DNA from: Flavobacterium sp.
GTDB lineage: Bacteria > Bacteroidota > Bacteroidia > Flavobacteriales > Flavobacteriaceae
Direction of reading: 5' to 3'
Length of the DNA stretch: 20,133 nt
Assembly: GCA_012032075.1 (NCBI GenBank)
Contig: JAAURU010000015.1
Coordinates: forward strand, 1-20,133
A program made the translations under genes and the position numbers. Within the stretch, counting starts at the first letter, position 1; every line of letters starts with the position of its first letter. The notes below the pieces were generated by a model that worked only from the letters and a program-made list of their open reading frames with translations, was not told the origin of the DNA and did not search any database. Shown here in pieces: positions 7,793-15,458 of the stretch.

Positions 7793-8832
7793 TGGTTATA
7801 AACTTTAAAAAGTCATACAAATTTGCTGTAAAATCGGCTACTTATATCACTCTTTTTTCAGGCGGTGTATTTTATCTTTTTAATCTGTTTTTTTTAAAAT
7901 CTAGCAATTGGTTTGTTTTAGTTTTTTCTTTTGTTCTATTTGTTTTTTCTTTTTTTGTGCTTCAATATAGAGTGGAGCGTTTTATTTATAGAAGAGTAAA
8001 GAAAATTTATGATGATGTTTCTTTATTGGAAAACACTTCTTTTAGAAATCAACCTGTTACTACAGATATGGCTACTTTAACAAAAGAAGTTCAAAAGTTT
8101 GCTCGTGATAAAAAATTAGAAATTGAAACACTGAAAATTCGAGAAGAATATCGTAGAGAATTTCTTGGTAATGTTTCACATGAATTAAAAACTCCATTAT
8201 TCACGGTTCAAGGTTACCTATTAACATTGTTAGATGGAGCAATGGATGATAAAAACATTCGTAAAAAATATTTGCAAAGAGCTGAAAAAGGAGTAGAGCG
8301 TCTTATCTACATTGTTAAAGATTTAGATATGATTACCAAATTAGAGACAGGTGATATTAATCTAGATTTATCAGAATTTAATATAGTTGAAGTGATTCAA
8401 AGCGTTTTTGAATTGTTGGAAATGAGAGCTTCGAAAAAGAATATTTCTTTAACTTTTGACACTATTTATAAACCAATTAGAGTAATCGCTGATCAAGAGA
8501 AAATCCAGCAAGTAGTAACTAATCTTGTAATGAATTCTATTAAATATGGTAAACAAGGTGGCACAACCGAGGTTAGTATAGAAGATTTAGTAAACAATAA
8601 AGTAATTGTTAGGGTTACTGATAATGGAGAAGGTATTGAAAAGCAACACATTCCAAGACTTTTTGAACGTTTTTATAGAGTCGATAAAAGTGGAGCTAGA
8701 AGTGAAGGTGGTTCTGGTTTAGGATTAGCTATCGTGAAACATATAATTGAAGGTCATAATGAGAAAATATATGTGGAAAGCCAATTTGGAATTGGATCTG
8801 AATTCTCATTTACTATGGAAAAGACCAAATAA
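7792..8832 (+). CDS. PhoR-like sensor histidine kinase without extracytoplasmic domain
   Basis: 346 residues, ATG overlapping the regulator's stop by one base. Two membrane segments (about residues 16-35 and 40-58) are separated by only four or so residues, so there is essentially no periplasmic sensor domain. A short linker follows, then HisKA with the H-box FLGNVSHELKTPL (His130). The catalytic ATPase has an N-box (NLVMNSIKYGK), G1 (VTDNGEGIE), an F-box (LFERFYRVDKSG) and G2 (GSGLGLAIVKHI). All catalytic motifs are intact. It phosphorylates the adjacent OmpR-type regulator. The topology implies sensing in the membrane, or through a partner protein as E. coli PhoR does with the Pst system; that comparison is inference. 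The 3' end overlaps the convergent glycosyltransferase gene by 27 bp. Confidence 0.9.
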   Translation: MVINFKKSYKFAVKSATYITLFSGGVFYLFNLFFLKSSNWFVLVFSFVLFVFSFFVLQYRVERFIYRRVKKIYDDVSLLENTSFRNQPVTTDMATLTKEVQKFARDKKLEIETLKIREEYRREFLGNVSHELKTPLFTVQGYLLTLLDGAMDDKNIRKKYLQRAEKGVERLIYIVKDLDMITKLETGDINLDLSEFNIVEVIQSVFELLEMRASKKNISLTFDTIYKPIRVIADQEKIQQVVTNLVMNSIKYGKQGGTTEVSIEDLVNNKVIVRVTDNGEGIEKQHIPRLFERFYRVDKSGARSEGGSGLGLAIVKHIIEGHNEKIYVESQFGIGSEFSFTMEKTK

Positions 8833-9860
8833 TTCTTTCCAACTCACCTCTGTTGCATAATTTACAAAACCTTTATGTAAGTCAATATTATTTAGACAAT
8901 CAATCTTAAATTTGTCTTGGGTACAAGTTGGAGCTATTCCTTCTTTTTGAAATTTTTTTGCTAAATATTCTTGTTCATATTGCCCTGGTGTAGGAATAAA
9001 GAACGCTTTTTTACCTAATTGAGCCAAGTCCATAATTGTAGTATAGCCAGATCGACACAAAATTTTATTACTTTCATTAAAAGCCATTTCAATTTCGTCA
9101 CTATTCATAAAATTATAATAGGTAACATTTTTTCAACAGAAACCATTTGTTTTTTTTCAACAATACCTTTTATGAATAAAGTGGGTTGGCTGTATTCTTC
9201 TAGTTCTTTTATTAATTTGTTTTCTAATAAAGTTCTTTGCGGTTCTGGTCCAGAGAGAATAATCATTAGTTCATATTTTTTTTGAGCAACTTTTTTGTGC
9301 AATCTACTCAATGGACCAATGTATTTTACTGTTTTAATAGCATCTTCAAAATGGCCTAATTTACCAGATAAATTTGGTGAAGATTCTTTGTCTGGAATCC
9401 AGCACTCTTGAAATTTTTTAATGTAAAAATGATGTAATTTTGTGGTTAACCAAGTTGTGTTTCCTGTTAAAACATTTAGTTGATGCGTTATGAAAATTGA
9501 AGGTATATTTTTGGAATTTATTCCTAGCCTATTATCTGAAATTATTCCACTTATATTATACTGTTTAGTAATTTGTTTAGTAATTTGTTTTTCAATTTTA
9601 ATTGCTCTTACAATATTAGGTAATTGTGAAAACAATTTTAATTTAAAGTTTCTTCCTTTTTCGGCATATTTAATTTTATAAGAAGGAAGTTCTATTGTAA
9701 TTAAATGAGGAAATTCCTTTTTTAAAAGTTCCAATGCAACTCCATCTGAAGCAATTATTGGTTCAAAATTGTTGTTCTCAAGTGCTCTTATTATTGGAAT
9801 ACAACGTGTTGCATGACCTAAACCCCAATTTAAAGGTGCAATAAGGATTTTTTTTCTCAT
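8806..9860 (-). CDS. MurG-like (GT28-type) glycosyltransferase (apparent frameshift)
   Basis: ATG at 9860; about 351 residues when one base is restored. The N-terminus KKILIAPLNWGLGHATRCIP is the GT-B donor/acceptor start with the glycine-rich GLGHATR loop. The C-terminal half carries ILSGPEPQRT and CRSGYTTIMDLAQLGKKAFFIPTPGQYEQEYLA, the nucleotide-sugar-binding pattern of the MurG/glycosyltransferase family 28 C-terminal domain. The frame breaks in the run of six T at 9128-9133; with seven, VEKN continues as VTYYNFMNSDEIEMAF. The gene starts 12 bp after the LpxH-like phosphoesterase, so they form an operon, which hints at envelope lipid or polysaccharide work; the sugar and acceptor are unknown. 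A 12-bp in-frame tandem duplication (9564-9587) gives ITKQITKQ. Confidence 0.8.
9564..9587. repeat. In-frame 12-bp tandem duplication inside the glycosyltransferase
   Basis: TTTAGTAATTTG occurs twice with no gap, encoding the repeated ITKQ. It keeps the frame. It is likely recent, as the copies are identical. Confidence 0.7.
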
Positions 9861-9872
9861 TTTTAATCTATA

Positions 9873-10694
9873 CTATTTTTTTACCAGCTCAATGAATTGT
9901 TCAGCAAGCTTGTTTTCATAATCAAAATAAGCTTCGTCTGTTATTAAATTTTCATTAGGTTTGTGTTTAAAGAGCCTCCATTTTTTATTATTATATTCTA
10001 AAGCAGTTAGATTTTCAATCCAATCACCTGAGTTTAAATATAGTGTTTTTCCTTTTGAAGTTTCAATTGTTTCTATCTTTGGTTCGTGAATATGTCCACA
10101 AATTACATAATCATATTTATTTTCAATGGCTAAATCAGTACATACCGATTCAAAGTTGGTAATAAACTTAACAGCCGATTTAACATTGTTCTTTATTTTT
10201 TTTGAGAGCGAATATGGTTCTTTTCTAAGTTTTACTAAAACCCAGTTTAAAAAACGATTAATCAAGATAAGCATATCATAACCCCAACCACCTAATTTTG
10301 CAAGCCATTTAGCATGTGTAATAGAAGAATCAAATACATCACCATGAAATATCCAAGCTTTTTTCCCATCTAGTTCCAAAACTAACTTATTTAAAAGACT
10401 AAGATTTCCAAGGTGCAAATCGGTAAATTTTCTCAAAAATTCATCATGATTTCCAGTTAAATAATAAATTTTAGTTCCTTTTGAACTTAAAGATATTATT
10501 TTTTTAATAACTTTTAAATGATTAGCAGGGAAATAAGATTTTCTAAACTGCCAAATATCTATAATATCTCCATTTAAAATAAGAATTTTAGGTTTAATCG
10601 AAGTGAGATATTCCAATAATTCTTTTGCATGACAACCATAAGTTCCCAAGTGTACATCAGAAATTACAACAACTTCTACTTTTCTTCTTTTCAT
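9873..10694 (-). CDS. LpxH-like UDP-2,3-diacylglucosamine diphosphatase family phosphoesterase
   Basis: 273 residues, ATG at 10694. It belongs to the calcineurin-like metallophosphoesterase fold with every metal-binding motif present in order: ISDVHLG (residues 12-18), NGDIIDIW (41-48), TGNHDEF, FHGDVFD and CGHIHEP. The length and DVHLG/GDIIDIW pattern fit the LpxH-like branch that hydrolyses UDP-2,3-diacylglucosamine to lipid X in lipid A synthesis, a peripheral inner-membrane step; alternatives are other phosphoesterases of the same family. No signal peptide is seen. The MurG-like glycosyltransferase follows 12 bp downstream. The region upstream to trmB (151 bp) is a divergent promoter region with a weak TTCATTTG box at 10762-10769 on the minus strand. 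Confidence 0.8.
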   Translation of the reverse strand: MKRRKVEVVVISDVHLGTYGCHAKELLEYLTSIKPKILILNGDIIDIWQFRKSYFPANHLKVIKKIISLSSKGTKIYYLTGNHDEFLRKFTDLHLGNLSLLNKLVLELDGKKAWIFHGDVFDSSITHAKWLAKLGGWGYDMLILINRFLNWVLVKLRKEPYSLSKKIKNNVKSAVKFITNFESVCTDLAIENKYDYVICGHIHEPKIETIETSKGKTLYLNSGDWIENLTALEYNNKKWRLFKHKPNENLITDEAYFDYENKLAEQFIELVKK

Positions 10695-10822
10695 TTGTAA
10701 TATCTAATTAGTATTGAAATATACCTTTTCAACAGCATTTATTTTAAGTCGAAATATGATGCAAATGAAGAAAATTTATCTTTAATTAAAGTTAATCAAT
10801 CGTTATGAAAACTTTATTTCAT

Positions 10823-10830
10823 TAATTTTA
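10823..10830 (+). promoter_or_regulatory. Candidate -7 box (TAATTTTA) before trmB
   Basis: One base off TAnnTTTG, 15 bp upstream of the GTG start, predicting a very short leader. No TTG is found at the usual distance, so the call is weak. Confidence 0.3.
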
Positions 10831-10845
10831 CCAAAAATTATAGTA

Positions 10846-11520
10846 GTGGGAAGTAAGAATAAGCTGAAAAGATTTAAAGAGAATGAAACATTTACTAATG
10901 TGTTTCAGCCTACAAGAGAGGAAGTTACAACTGGTAAATTTCCATTAAAAGGAAAATGGAATGCAGAATTTTTCAAAAATGTTAACCCAATAGTTTTAGA
11001 ATTAGGTTGTGGAAAAGGAGAATATTCAGTAGGTTTAGCAGAACGTTATCCAAATAAAAACTTCATTGGTATCGATATAAAAGGAGCGCGATTTTGGAGA
11101 GGGGCGAAAACAGCTCATGAAACAGGAATGAAAAATGTTGCCTTTGTAAGAACACAAATAGAACTTATTGAGCACTGTTTTGAAGTAAATGAAGTAGATG
11201 AAATTTGGATTACTTTTCCAGATCCTCAAATAAAATACAAGCGTACTAAACACAGAATGACAAATACTGAATTTTTACAACGCTACAAAAAGATATTGAA
11301 GCCAAATGGATTAATGCATTTAAAAACTGATAGCGAATTTATGCACGGTTACACTCTAGGATTGCTTCATGGAGAAGGTCATGAAGTTTTGTATGCAAAT
11401 CATAATGTATATCATAATGAAGGAGCACCTGATGAAGTTATTAAAATACAAACATTTTATGAGAGTCAGTATTTAGAACAAAACAAAGCAATTACTTATA
11501 TCCAATTTAAAATTAAATAA
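10846..11520 (+). CDS. trmB: tRNA (guanine-N7-)-methyltransferase
   Basis: 224 residues with a GTG start (10846). It methylates guanosine 46 in the variable loop of tRNAs using S-adenosylmethionine. The SAM-binding motif I LELGCGKGEY is at residues 51-60, followed by FIGIDIKGARFWRGAKTA; the TrmB-specific WITFPDPQIKYKRTKHRM begins at 121, with LKTDSEFMHGY further on. The length is normal and the frame is intact. The stop overlaps the start of the LysE-family gene (TAATG), so the two are coupled. Function call is firm. Confidence 0.93.
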   Translation: MGSKNKLKRFKENETFTNVFQPTREEVTTGKFPLKGKWNAEFFKNVNPIVLELGCGKGEYSVGLAERYPNKNFIGIDIKGARFWRGAKTAHETGMKNVAFVRTQIELIEHCFEVNEVDEIWITFPDPQIKYKRTKHRMTNTEFLQRYKKILKPNGLMHLKTDSEFMHGYTLGLLHGEGHEVLYANHNVYHNEGAPDEVIKIQTFYESQYLEQNKAITYIQFKIK

Positions 11521-12145
11521 TGACAATATTGCTTCCTCTTTTTCTTGGTTTTTTATAGCTTTCGTTGGAATTATTCCACCAGGAATGCTAAACATGATGG
11601 TTGCTAAACTAAGTGTAAATGAAAGTAAAAAATCAGGATTATTATTTGGATATGGAGCTTTAGTAATAGTGCTTATTCAATGTTTTATTGGGTTATATTT
11701 TGCTAAATTTTTAGAAAGTCATCCTATTGTGAGTAATTATCTAAAGCAATTCGCGTTAATAATATTCATAATACTTACTGTTTTTTTTACTTATAATGGT
11801 TTTCGTGCAAAAAAAACACAAAAAGAAGTAGAAATAAAAAGTAAACAAAACAGATTAGTTTATGGCATGTTGCTTTCTGCTTTAAATATGTTTGCTATTC
11901 CTTATTACGTTTTTAGCAGTTTAACATTATCGTCTAAAAACATATTCGATTTTACTCCAATAGAAATTACTTGTTTTATAATTGGTGATGGAATTGGGAC
12001 ATGGTTAGTATTCTATATTTATGCAGTTTTATTTCGAAGAATTGAGCATAGAGTAGGTTTTTTAATTAATAATATCAATTTTGTTATTGCTTTAATTACA
12101 GGAATTGTGGTGATTTCAACAATTTACAAAATGTATTTTACTTAA
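11520..12145 (+). CDS. LysE-family amino-acid exporter-like membrane protein (apparent frameshift)
   Basis: The ATG at 11520 overlaps the trmB stop. As written, translation stops after 12 codons (MTILLPLFLGFL). Adding one T to the six-T run at 11549-11554 gives MTILLPLFLGFFIAFVGIIPPGMLNMMVAK and then an open frame to 12145, about 208 residues. The N-terminal GIIPPGMLNM motif and about six hydrophobic segments match LysE/RhtB-type transporters, which export amino acids or related small molecules across the inner membrane. The substrate is unknown. The alkyltransferase-like gene begins three bases after its stop. Confidence 0.75.
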
Positions 12146-12148
12146 ATT

Positions 12149-12484
12149 TTGAATAAAGAAACTTCGCATAAAGATAATTTTTTTGAACGTGTTTATGAAG
12201 TAGCAAGACAAATTCCATATGGTCGTGTTACCTCTTATGGAGCTATTGCCAAAGCGATTGGAGCAAATCGTTCTGCTAGAATGGTTGGTTGGGCAATGAA
12301 TGCAAGTCATGGTTTAGAACACGTACCTGCTCATAGAGTAGTCAATCGAAAGGGTTTACTAACAGGAAAACATCATTTTGGAGGAACAAATTTAATGCAG
12401 CAACTTTTAGAATCAGAAGGTATAAAAGTAGTTGATAACCAAATTATTGATTTTGAAAAGGTTTTTTGGGAACCTAATTTTTAG
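12149..12484 (+). CDS. Alkyltransferase-like (ATL) protein, MGMT-family DNA-binding fold
   Basis: 111 residues from a TTG start, three bases after the LysE-family stop; no ATG is available before the conserved region. It has the helix-turn-helix of O6-alkylguanine-DNA alkyltransferases (FFERVYEVARQIPYGRVTSY, then IGANRSARMVGWAM), including the DNA-flipping arginine region. At the place of the PCHR active site it reads PAHRVV: Ala61 replaces the alkyl-acceptor cysteine. ATL proteins of this kind cannot repair directly, but bind O6-alkylguanine and hand it to nucleotide excision repair (established for this family). Placement in an operon with trmB and an exporter is probably incidental. Confidence in the family is high. 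Confidence 0.88.
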   Translation: MNKETSHKDNFFERVYEVARQIPYGRVTSYGAIAKAIGANRSARMVGWAMNASHGLEHVPAHRVVNRKGLLTGKHHFGGTNLMQQLLESEGIKVVDNQIIDFEKVFWEPNF

Positions 12485-12487
12485 AAA

Positions 12488-12507
12488 TTCTTACTATTTC
12501 TTACTAT
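12488..12507. repeat. 10-bp exact tandem duplication between convergent genes
   Basis: TTCTTACTAT occurs twice without a gap in the 50-bp spacer between the ATL gene and the histidine kinase end. No terminator hairpin is visible in this spacer. Confidence 0.6.
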
Positions 12508-12534
12508 CTCAAAATTTACAAATAATTAAAAAAA

Positions 12535-13865
12535 CTACTCCACCAAGCAAATCATAAAAGTAGTTTGATTTTCATTTTTTTGATAAGCCAAATAACCACC
12601 ATGAGCTTCTAAAATATTTTTAGATAAGGTTAAACCAATGCCTGCTCCTTCTTTTCTTGTTGTGAAAAAAGGTAAGAATATTTTGTCTTCAATTTCTGTG
12701 TCGATTCCGTTTCCTGAATCGGTTATTTTTATGAAAAAGCGTTTTTCTTTGGCTTCAGCCGAAATGATTATTTCCTTCTTTTCATGGTTTTCCAAAGCAA
12801 AAATACTATTGGTAAACAAATTAATAAAAACTTGCTCCATTTGGTTTGCATCTATAAATAACCAACGCTTTTGATTGATTTCGTTCTTAATTTCAATTTT
12901 ATGTAATTTAAACATTGGATGCATTAGTTCAATACATTGCTGAATCAAAGTGTTGATTTCAATTTTCTCTTTTTGAGGTGTTGGCAACATGGCTAATTTT
13001 CGGTAGCTTTCTACAAACTGTTGCAAATGATCACTTCTATTTAACATGGTTACCACACTTTGTTTTATGTCGTCTAAATCTTCTGCCGAAAAGGTTTCTT
13101 GTTGTACCAATTCGTGTAAATTTTGTGATAAAGAACGAATAGGTGTCAACGAGTTCAATAATTCATGTGAAATCACTTTCATTAAATTAATCCAAGCTTC
13201 TTTTTCTTTTTCTCAATTACTTTTTGAATAGAATCTAATAAAACTACATAATATTCCTGATTCAAAGTCTTGCTTTTTGAGGTTTGTAACACAAAGGTTT
13301 GCGAATCTTCTTTGTTAACTCGTATTTGAAGTGTTGTTTTTAGTTCTTCAAAGTTTTGATTTTCAATCAAATCGCATAATGCAGGAAATTGATTTTTTAA
13401 ATAATGCCATTTGGATACTTTTGGTACATTAAAATGACTTGAAAAATAATCATTCATTAAGAAAATTGTCCAATCTTTGTTTTGTTTTTGAAGAATTAAA
13501 ATGCCTGTGTCAATATTGTTTAAAATTGATTGGTAGATAATATCTTTTGAAATTTCTTCATTTTGCTTGCTTTTTAAAACAGCATATAATTTGAATAAAC
13601 TTTTATAATTATCATACGATTTGTGTTTGGAAAAATCAGATGAAAAATCATTTTCTAGAATAGAGGCAATGGTTCTGTCATATAAAAGAAAAGCGTTTTT
13701 AAGAAACAAATACATCTCTATAATGACTAAAAGTAAAAGGAAAACACAAAAAATAGCTGAGTAAACTAATCCTTTTTGATAGATGAAAAAGGTTAATCCA
13801 AAACCAAGTAACAGAATCAATATTCTAATGAAAAGTTGGTTGTATATTTTAAATGATTTAAGCAT
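12535..13865 (-). CDS. NtrB-type sensor histidine kinase of the sigma-54 system (apparent frameshift)
   Basis: ATG at 13865; about 443 residues when one base is restored. Two membrane segments lie at residues 11-29 and 33-55 with almost no external loop. A cytoplasmic PAS-like region follows (ILNNIDTGILILQKQNKDWTIFLMN). HisKA has the H-box VISHELLNSLTPI, then the ATPase: N-box (FINLFTNSIFAL), G1 (ITDSGNGID), FLPFFTTRKEGAGIGLTLSKNI. HELLNSLTPI with FFTTRKEGAGIGL is typical of NtrB-like kinases. The break is in the A/G tract at 13198-13214; one more base gives EKKEKEAWINLMKVISHEL. It follows its response regulator by 67 bp on the same strand and presumably phosphorylates it. Confidence 0.8.
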
Positions 13866-13932
13866 GTTTTTAAAATTCTATTAATGAAAGTCTTTGATAA
13901 AGGTGTGCAACTATTTTCATTTATTTGAATAC

Positions 13933-15319
13933 TTATTTTTCGGCTTTGGTTCCATTCTCCTTTGGAGAAGGGTTAGGGTTGAGGCTATATTTTTCAATTC
14001 TTCTGTACAAGGAAGCTCTTGATAAACCTAATTCTTCAGCTGATTTACTGATGTTGAATTCATTTTTCACCAAGACTTTTTCAATAGCTACTTTTTCAAT
14101 GTCAGAAAGTTGAAAATCATCTGTATTTTCATCAAAAGGAGTTGCGATTTCCAAATCTAAGTCAGTTGAAGTGATGGTATTATTTTCGCAAAGAATTACT
14201 GCACGTTCAATTCGGTTTTCCATTTCCCTAATATTTCCATTCCAAGCATGTTTTTGAATTTGTTCCAATGCTTTTTCATTAAATGAAATAGCATTTCGTT
14301 CATATTTAGTCATCATTTTCTCTAATAAAAAGTTGGCTAATGGAATTTTGTCTTCTAGTCTTTCTCGCAAAGAAGGCAACACAATTTCCATAGTATTGAT
14401 TCGATAATACAAATCTTCTCTAAAGTTTTTTTGCTGTACTTCTTCCATTAAATTCAAATTAGTTGCTGTAATGATTCTCACATTCACAGGTCTTTGTTTG
14501 GTTTCACCTAAACGTGTTATGGTTTTAGTTTGAATGGCTTGCAATAATTTAGACTGTAAATGCAAAGGAACATTGCCTATTTCGTCTAAAAAAATTGTCC
14601 CATTTTGTGCCGACTCAAATTTTCCAATAGTATCATTTTTAGCATCTGTAAAAGCTCCTTTTGCATAACCAAATAGTTCACTTTCAAAAATATTCTCGTT
14701 CAAAGAGCCTAAATCTATTGGAATAAAAACTTCATTTTTTCGTTCAGAATGTTGATGCAATGTAATTTGCTAAGACATATTTTCCAGTTCCATTTTCTCC
14801 AAGAATCAAAACATTCGCGTCTGTTTTGGCTACTTTTTCTGCTAATGAATAGGCTTTTTTAATTGATTTTGAGGTTCCAATAAAATAAGAAGTGATATTT
14901 TCATTCTGTATTGCTTTAGTATTATTTTTTCGGCTTTTAAAAACACCCTTTTTTACGGTTTCAAGCATTTTTTCATTGTCCCAAGGTTTTAAAACATAAT
15001 CAAAAGCTCCACTTTTCAAGCCTTCAACTGCAGTTTCTACTTTTCCAAAAGCGGTCATTAAAATAACTACTGTATGTGGTGCTAATTTTTTAATTTCTTT
15101 TAGTAGATACAATCCTTCTTTTCCATCTTCAAAACCTATTCTATAATTCATGTCTAGTAGAATCAAATCAATAGGGTTTTCAGCCAATAATTGAACAACA
15201 TTTTTTGGGTTATTGAGTGTGTAAATAGTTTCAAAATACTTTTTTAATAACATTTTGGCACTAAAAAGTATATCATCTTGGTCGTCAATTATTAAAATAG
15301 AAGCTTGTGTTTTCTTCAT
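13933..15319 (-). CDS. NtrC-family sigma-54-dependent response regulator (apparent frameshift)
   Basis: ATG at 15319; about 461 residues once one base is removed. Receiver domain at 1-125 (Asp12-Asp13, phospho-acceptor Asp56, lysine in YVLKPWD). The AAA+ domain has Walker A GENGTGK, ELFGYAKGAFTDA, Walker B GTIFLDEIGN and the arginine finger FREDLYYRIN. A Fis-type helix-turn-helix closes it (NISKSAEELGLSRASLYRRIEKYSL). The sigma-54 contact loop reads GAFTDA instead of GAFTGA. The frame breaks inside the AAA+ domain just after Walker A: removing the base at 14758 joins VLANYI to HQHSERKNEVFIPID. The C-terminal tail NPNPSPKENGTKAEK is encoded by an interspersed repeat. It lies divergent from the efflux operon, its likely target, and upstream of its kinase. 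Confidence 0.87.
13952..13985 (+). repeat. Interspersed hairpin repeat, variant form, forming the regulator C-terminus
   Basis: TTCTCCTTTGGAGAA (13955-13969, a perfect palindrome around the central T) is followed by GGGTTAGGGTTGAGG. It has the same plan, hairpin then GGTTAGGG tail, as the copies at 861, 16693 and 16788 but a different stem. On the minus strand it codes for LNPNPSPKENG at the end of the NtrC-type regulator. Confidence 0.7.
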
Positions 15320-15322
15320 GGC

Positions 15323-15360
15323 TGTTCGGTTTCGTACAAAAGGTGTTCAAAAGTGAACAC
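15323..15360. promoter_or_regulatory. Two tandem inverted-repeat enhancer-like sites (6-4-6), centres 21 bp apart
   Basis: Site 1 is TGTTCG-GTTT-CGTACA (15323-15338; one mismatch between arms). Site 2 is TGTTCA-AAAG-TGAACA (15344-15359; perfect, extended by an outer G/C pair to GTGTTCAAAAGTGAACAC). Both have 6-bp arms and 4-bp spacers and their centres are separated by 21 bp, two turns of DNA. They begin 4 bp from the regulator's ATG and lie about 60-100 bp upstream of the -24/-12-like sequence. They fit upstream activating sites for the adjacent NtrC-family protein and would also allow autorepression. Confidence 0.65.
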
Positions 15361-15420
15361 TAAGAAAAATTATAAAAATTTAATTACCTGTAAATCAATA
15401 ATTTGTAAATTTTAAAATTG

Positions 15421-15436
15421 TGGCATAAAATTTCTA
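15421..15436 (+). promoter_or_regulatory. Possible sigma-54 (-24/-12) promoter for the efflux operon
   Basis: TGGCAT-AAAAT-TTCTA resembles TGGCAC-N5-TTGCW. The -24 half is good, but the invariant -12 GC is CT here. One missing A in the preceding run would instead give TTTCT at the -12 site; A/T-run errors are common in this sequence. It lies 23 bp upstream of the membrane-fusion protein start and downstream of the two palindromes. Confidence 0.4.
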
Positions 15437-15458
15437 CTTATGTAATAAAATTATCAAT

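Noticed and set aside
8806..9108. Separate 100-residue gene downstream of the glycosyltransferase
   Set aside because: It is the missing C-terminal part of the same glycosyltransferase; the frame joins when the T run at 9128-9133 is seven instead of six.
13180..13184. Overlapping stop and start as two separate, translationally coupled kinase genes
   Set aside because: The second part would start only three residues before the H-box, and the first part would end in a lysine run. One added base gives the usual continuous linker EKEAWINLMKVISHEL, so a single gene is more likely.
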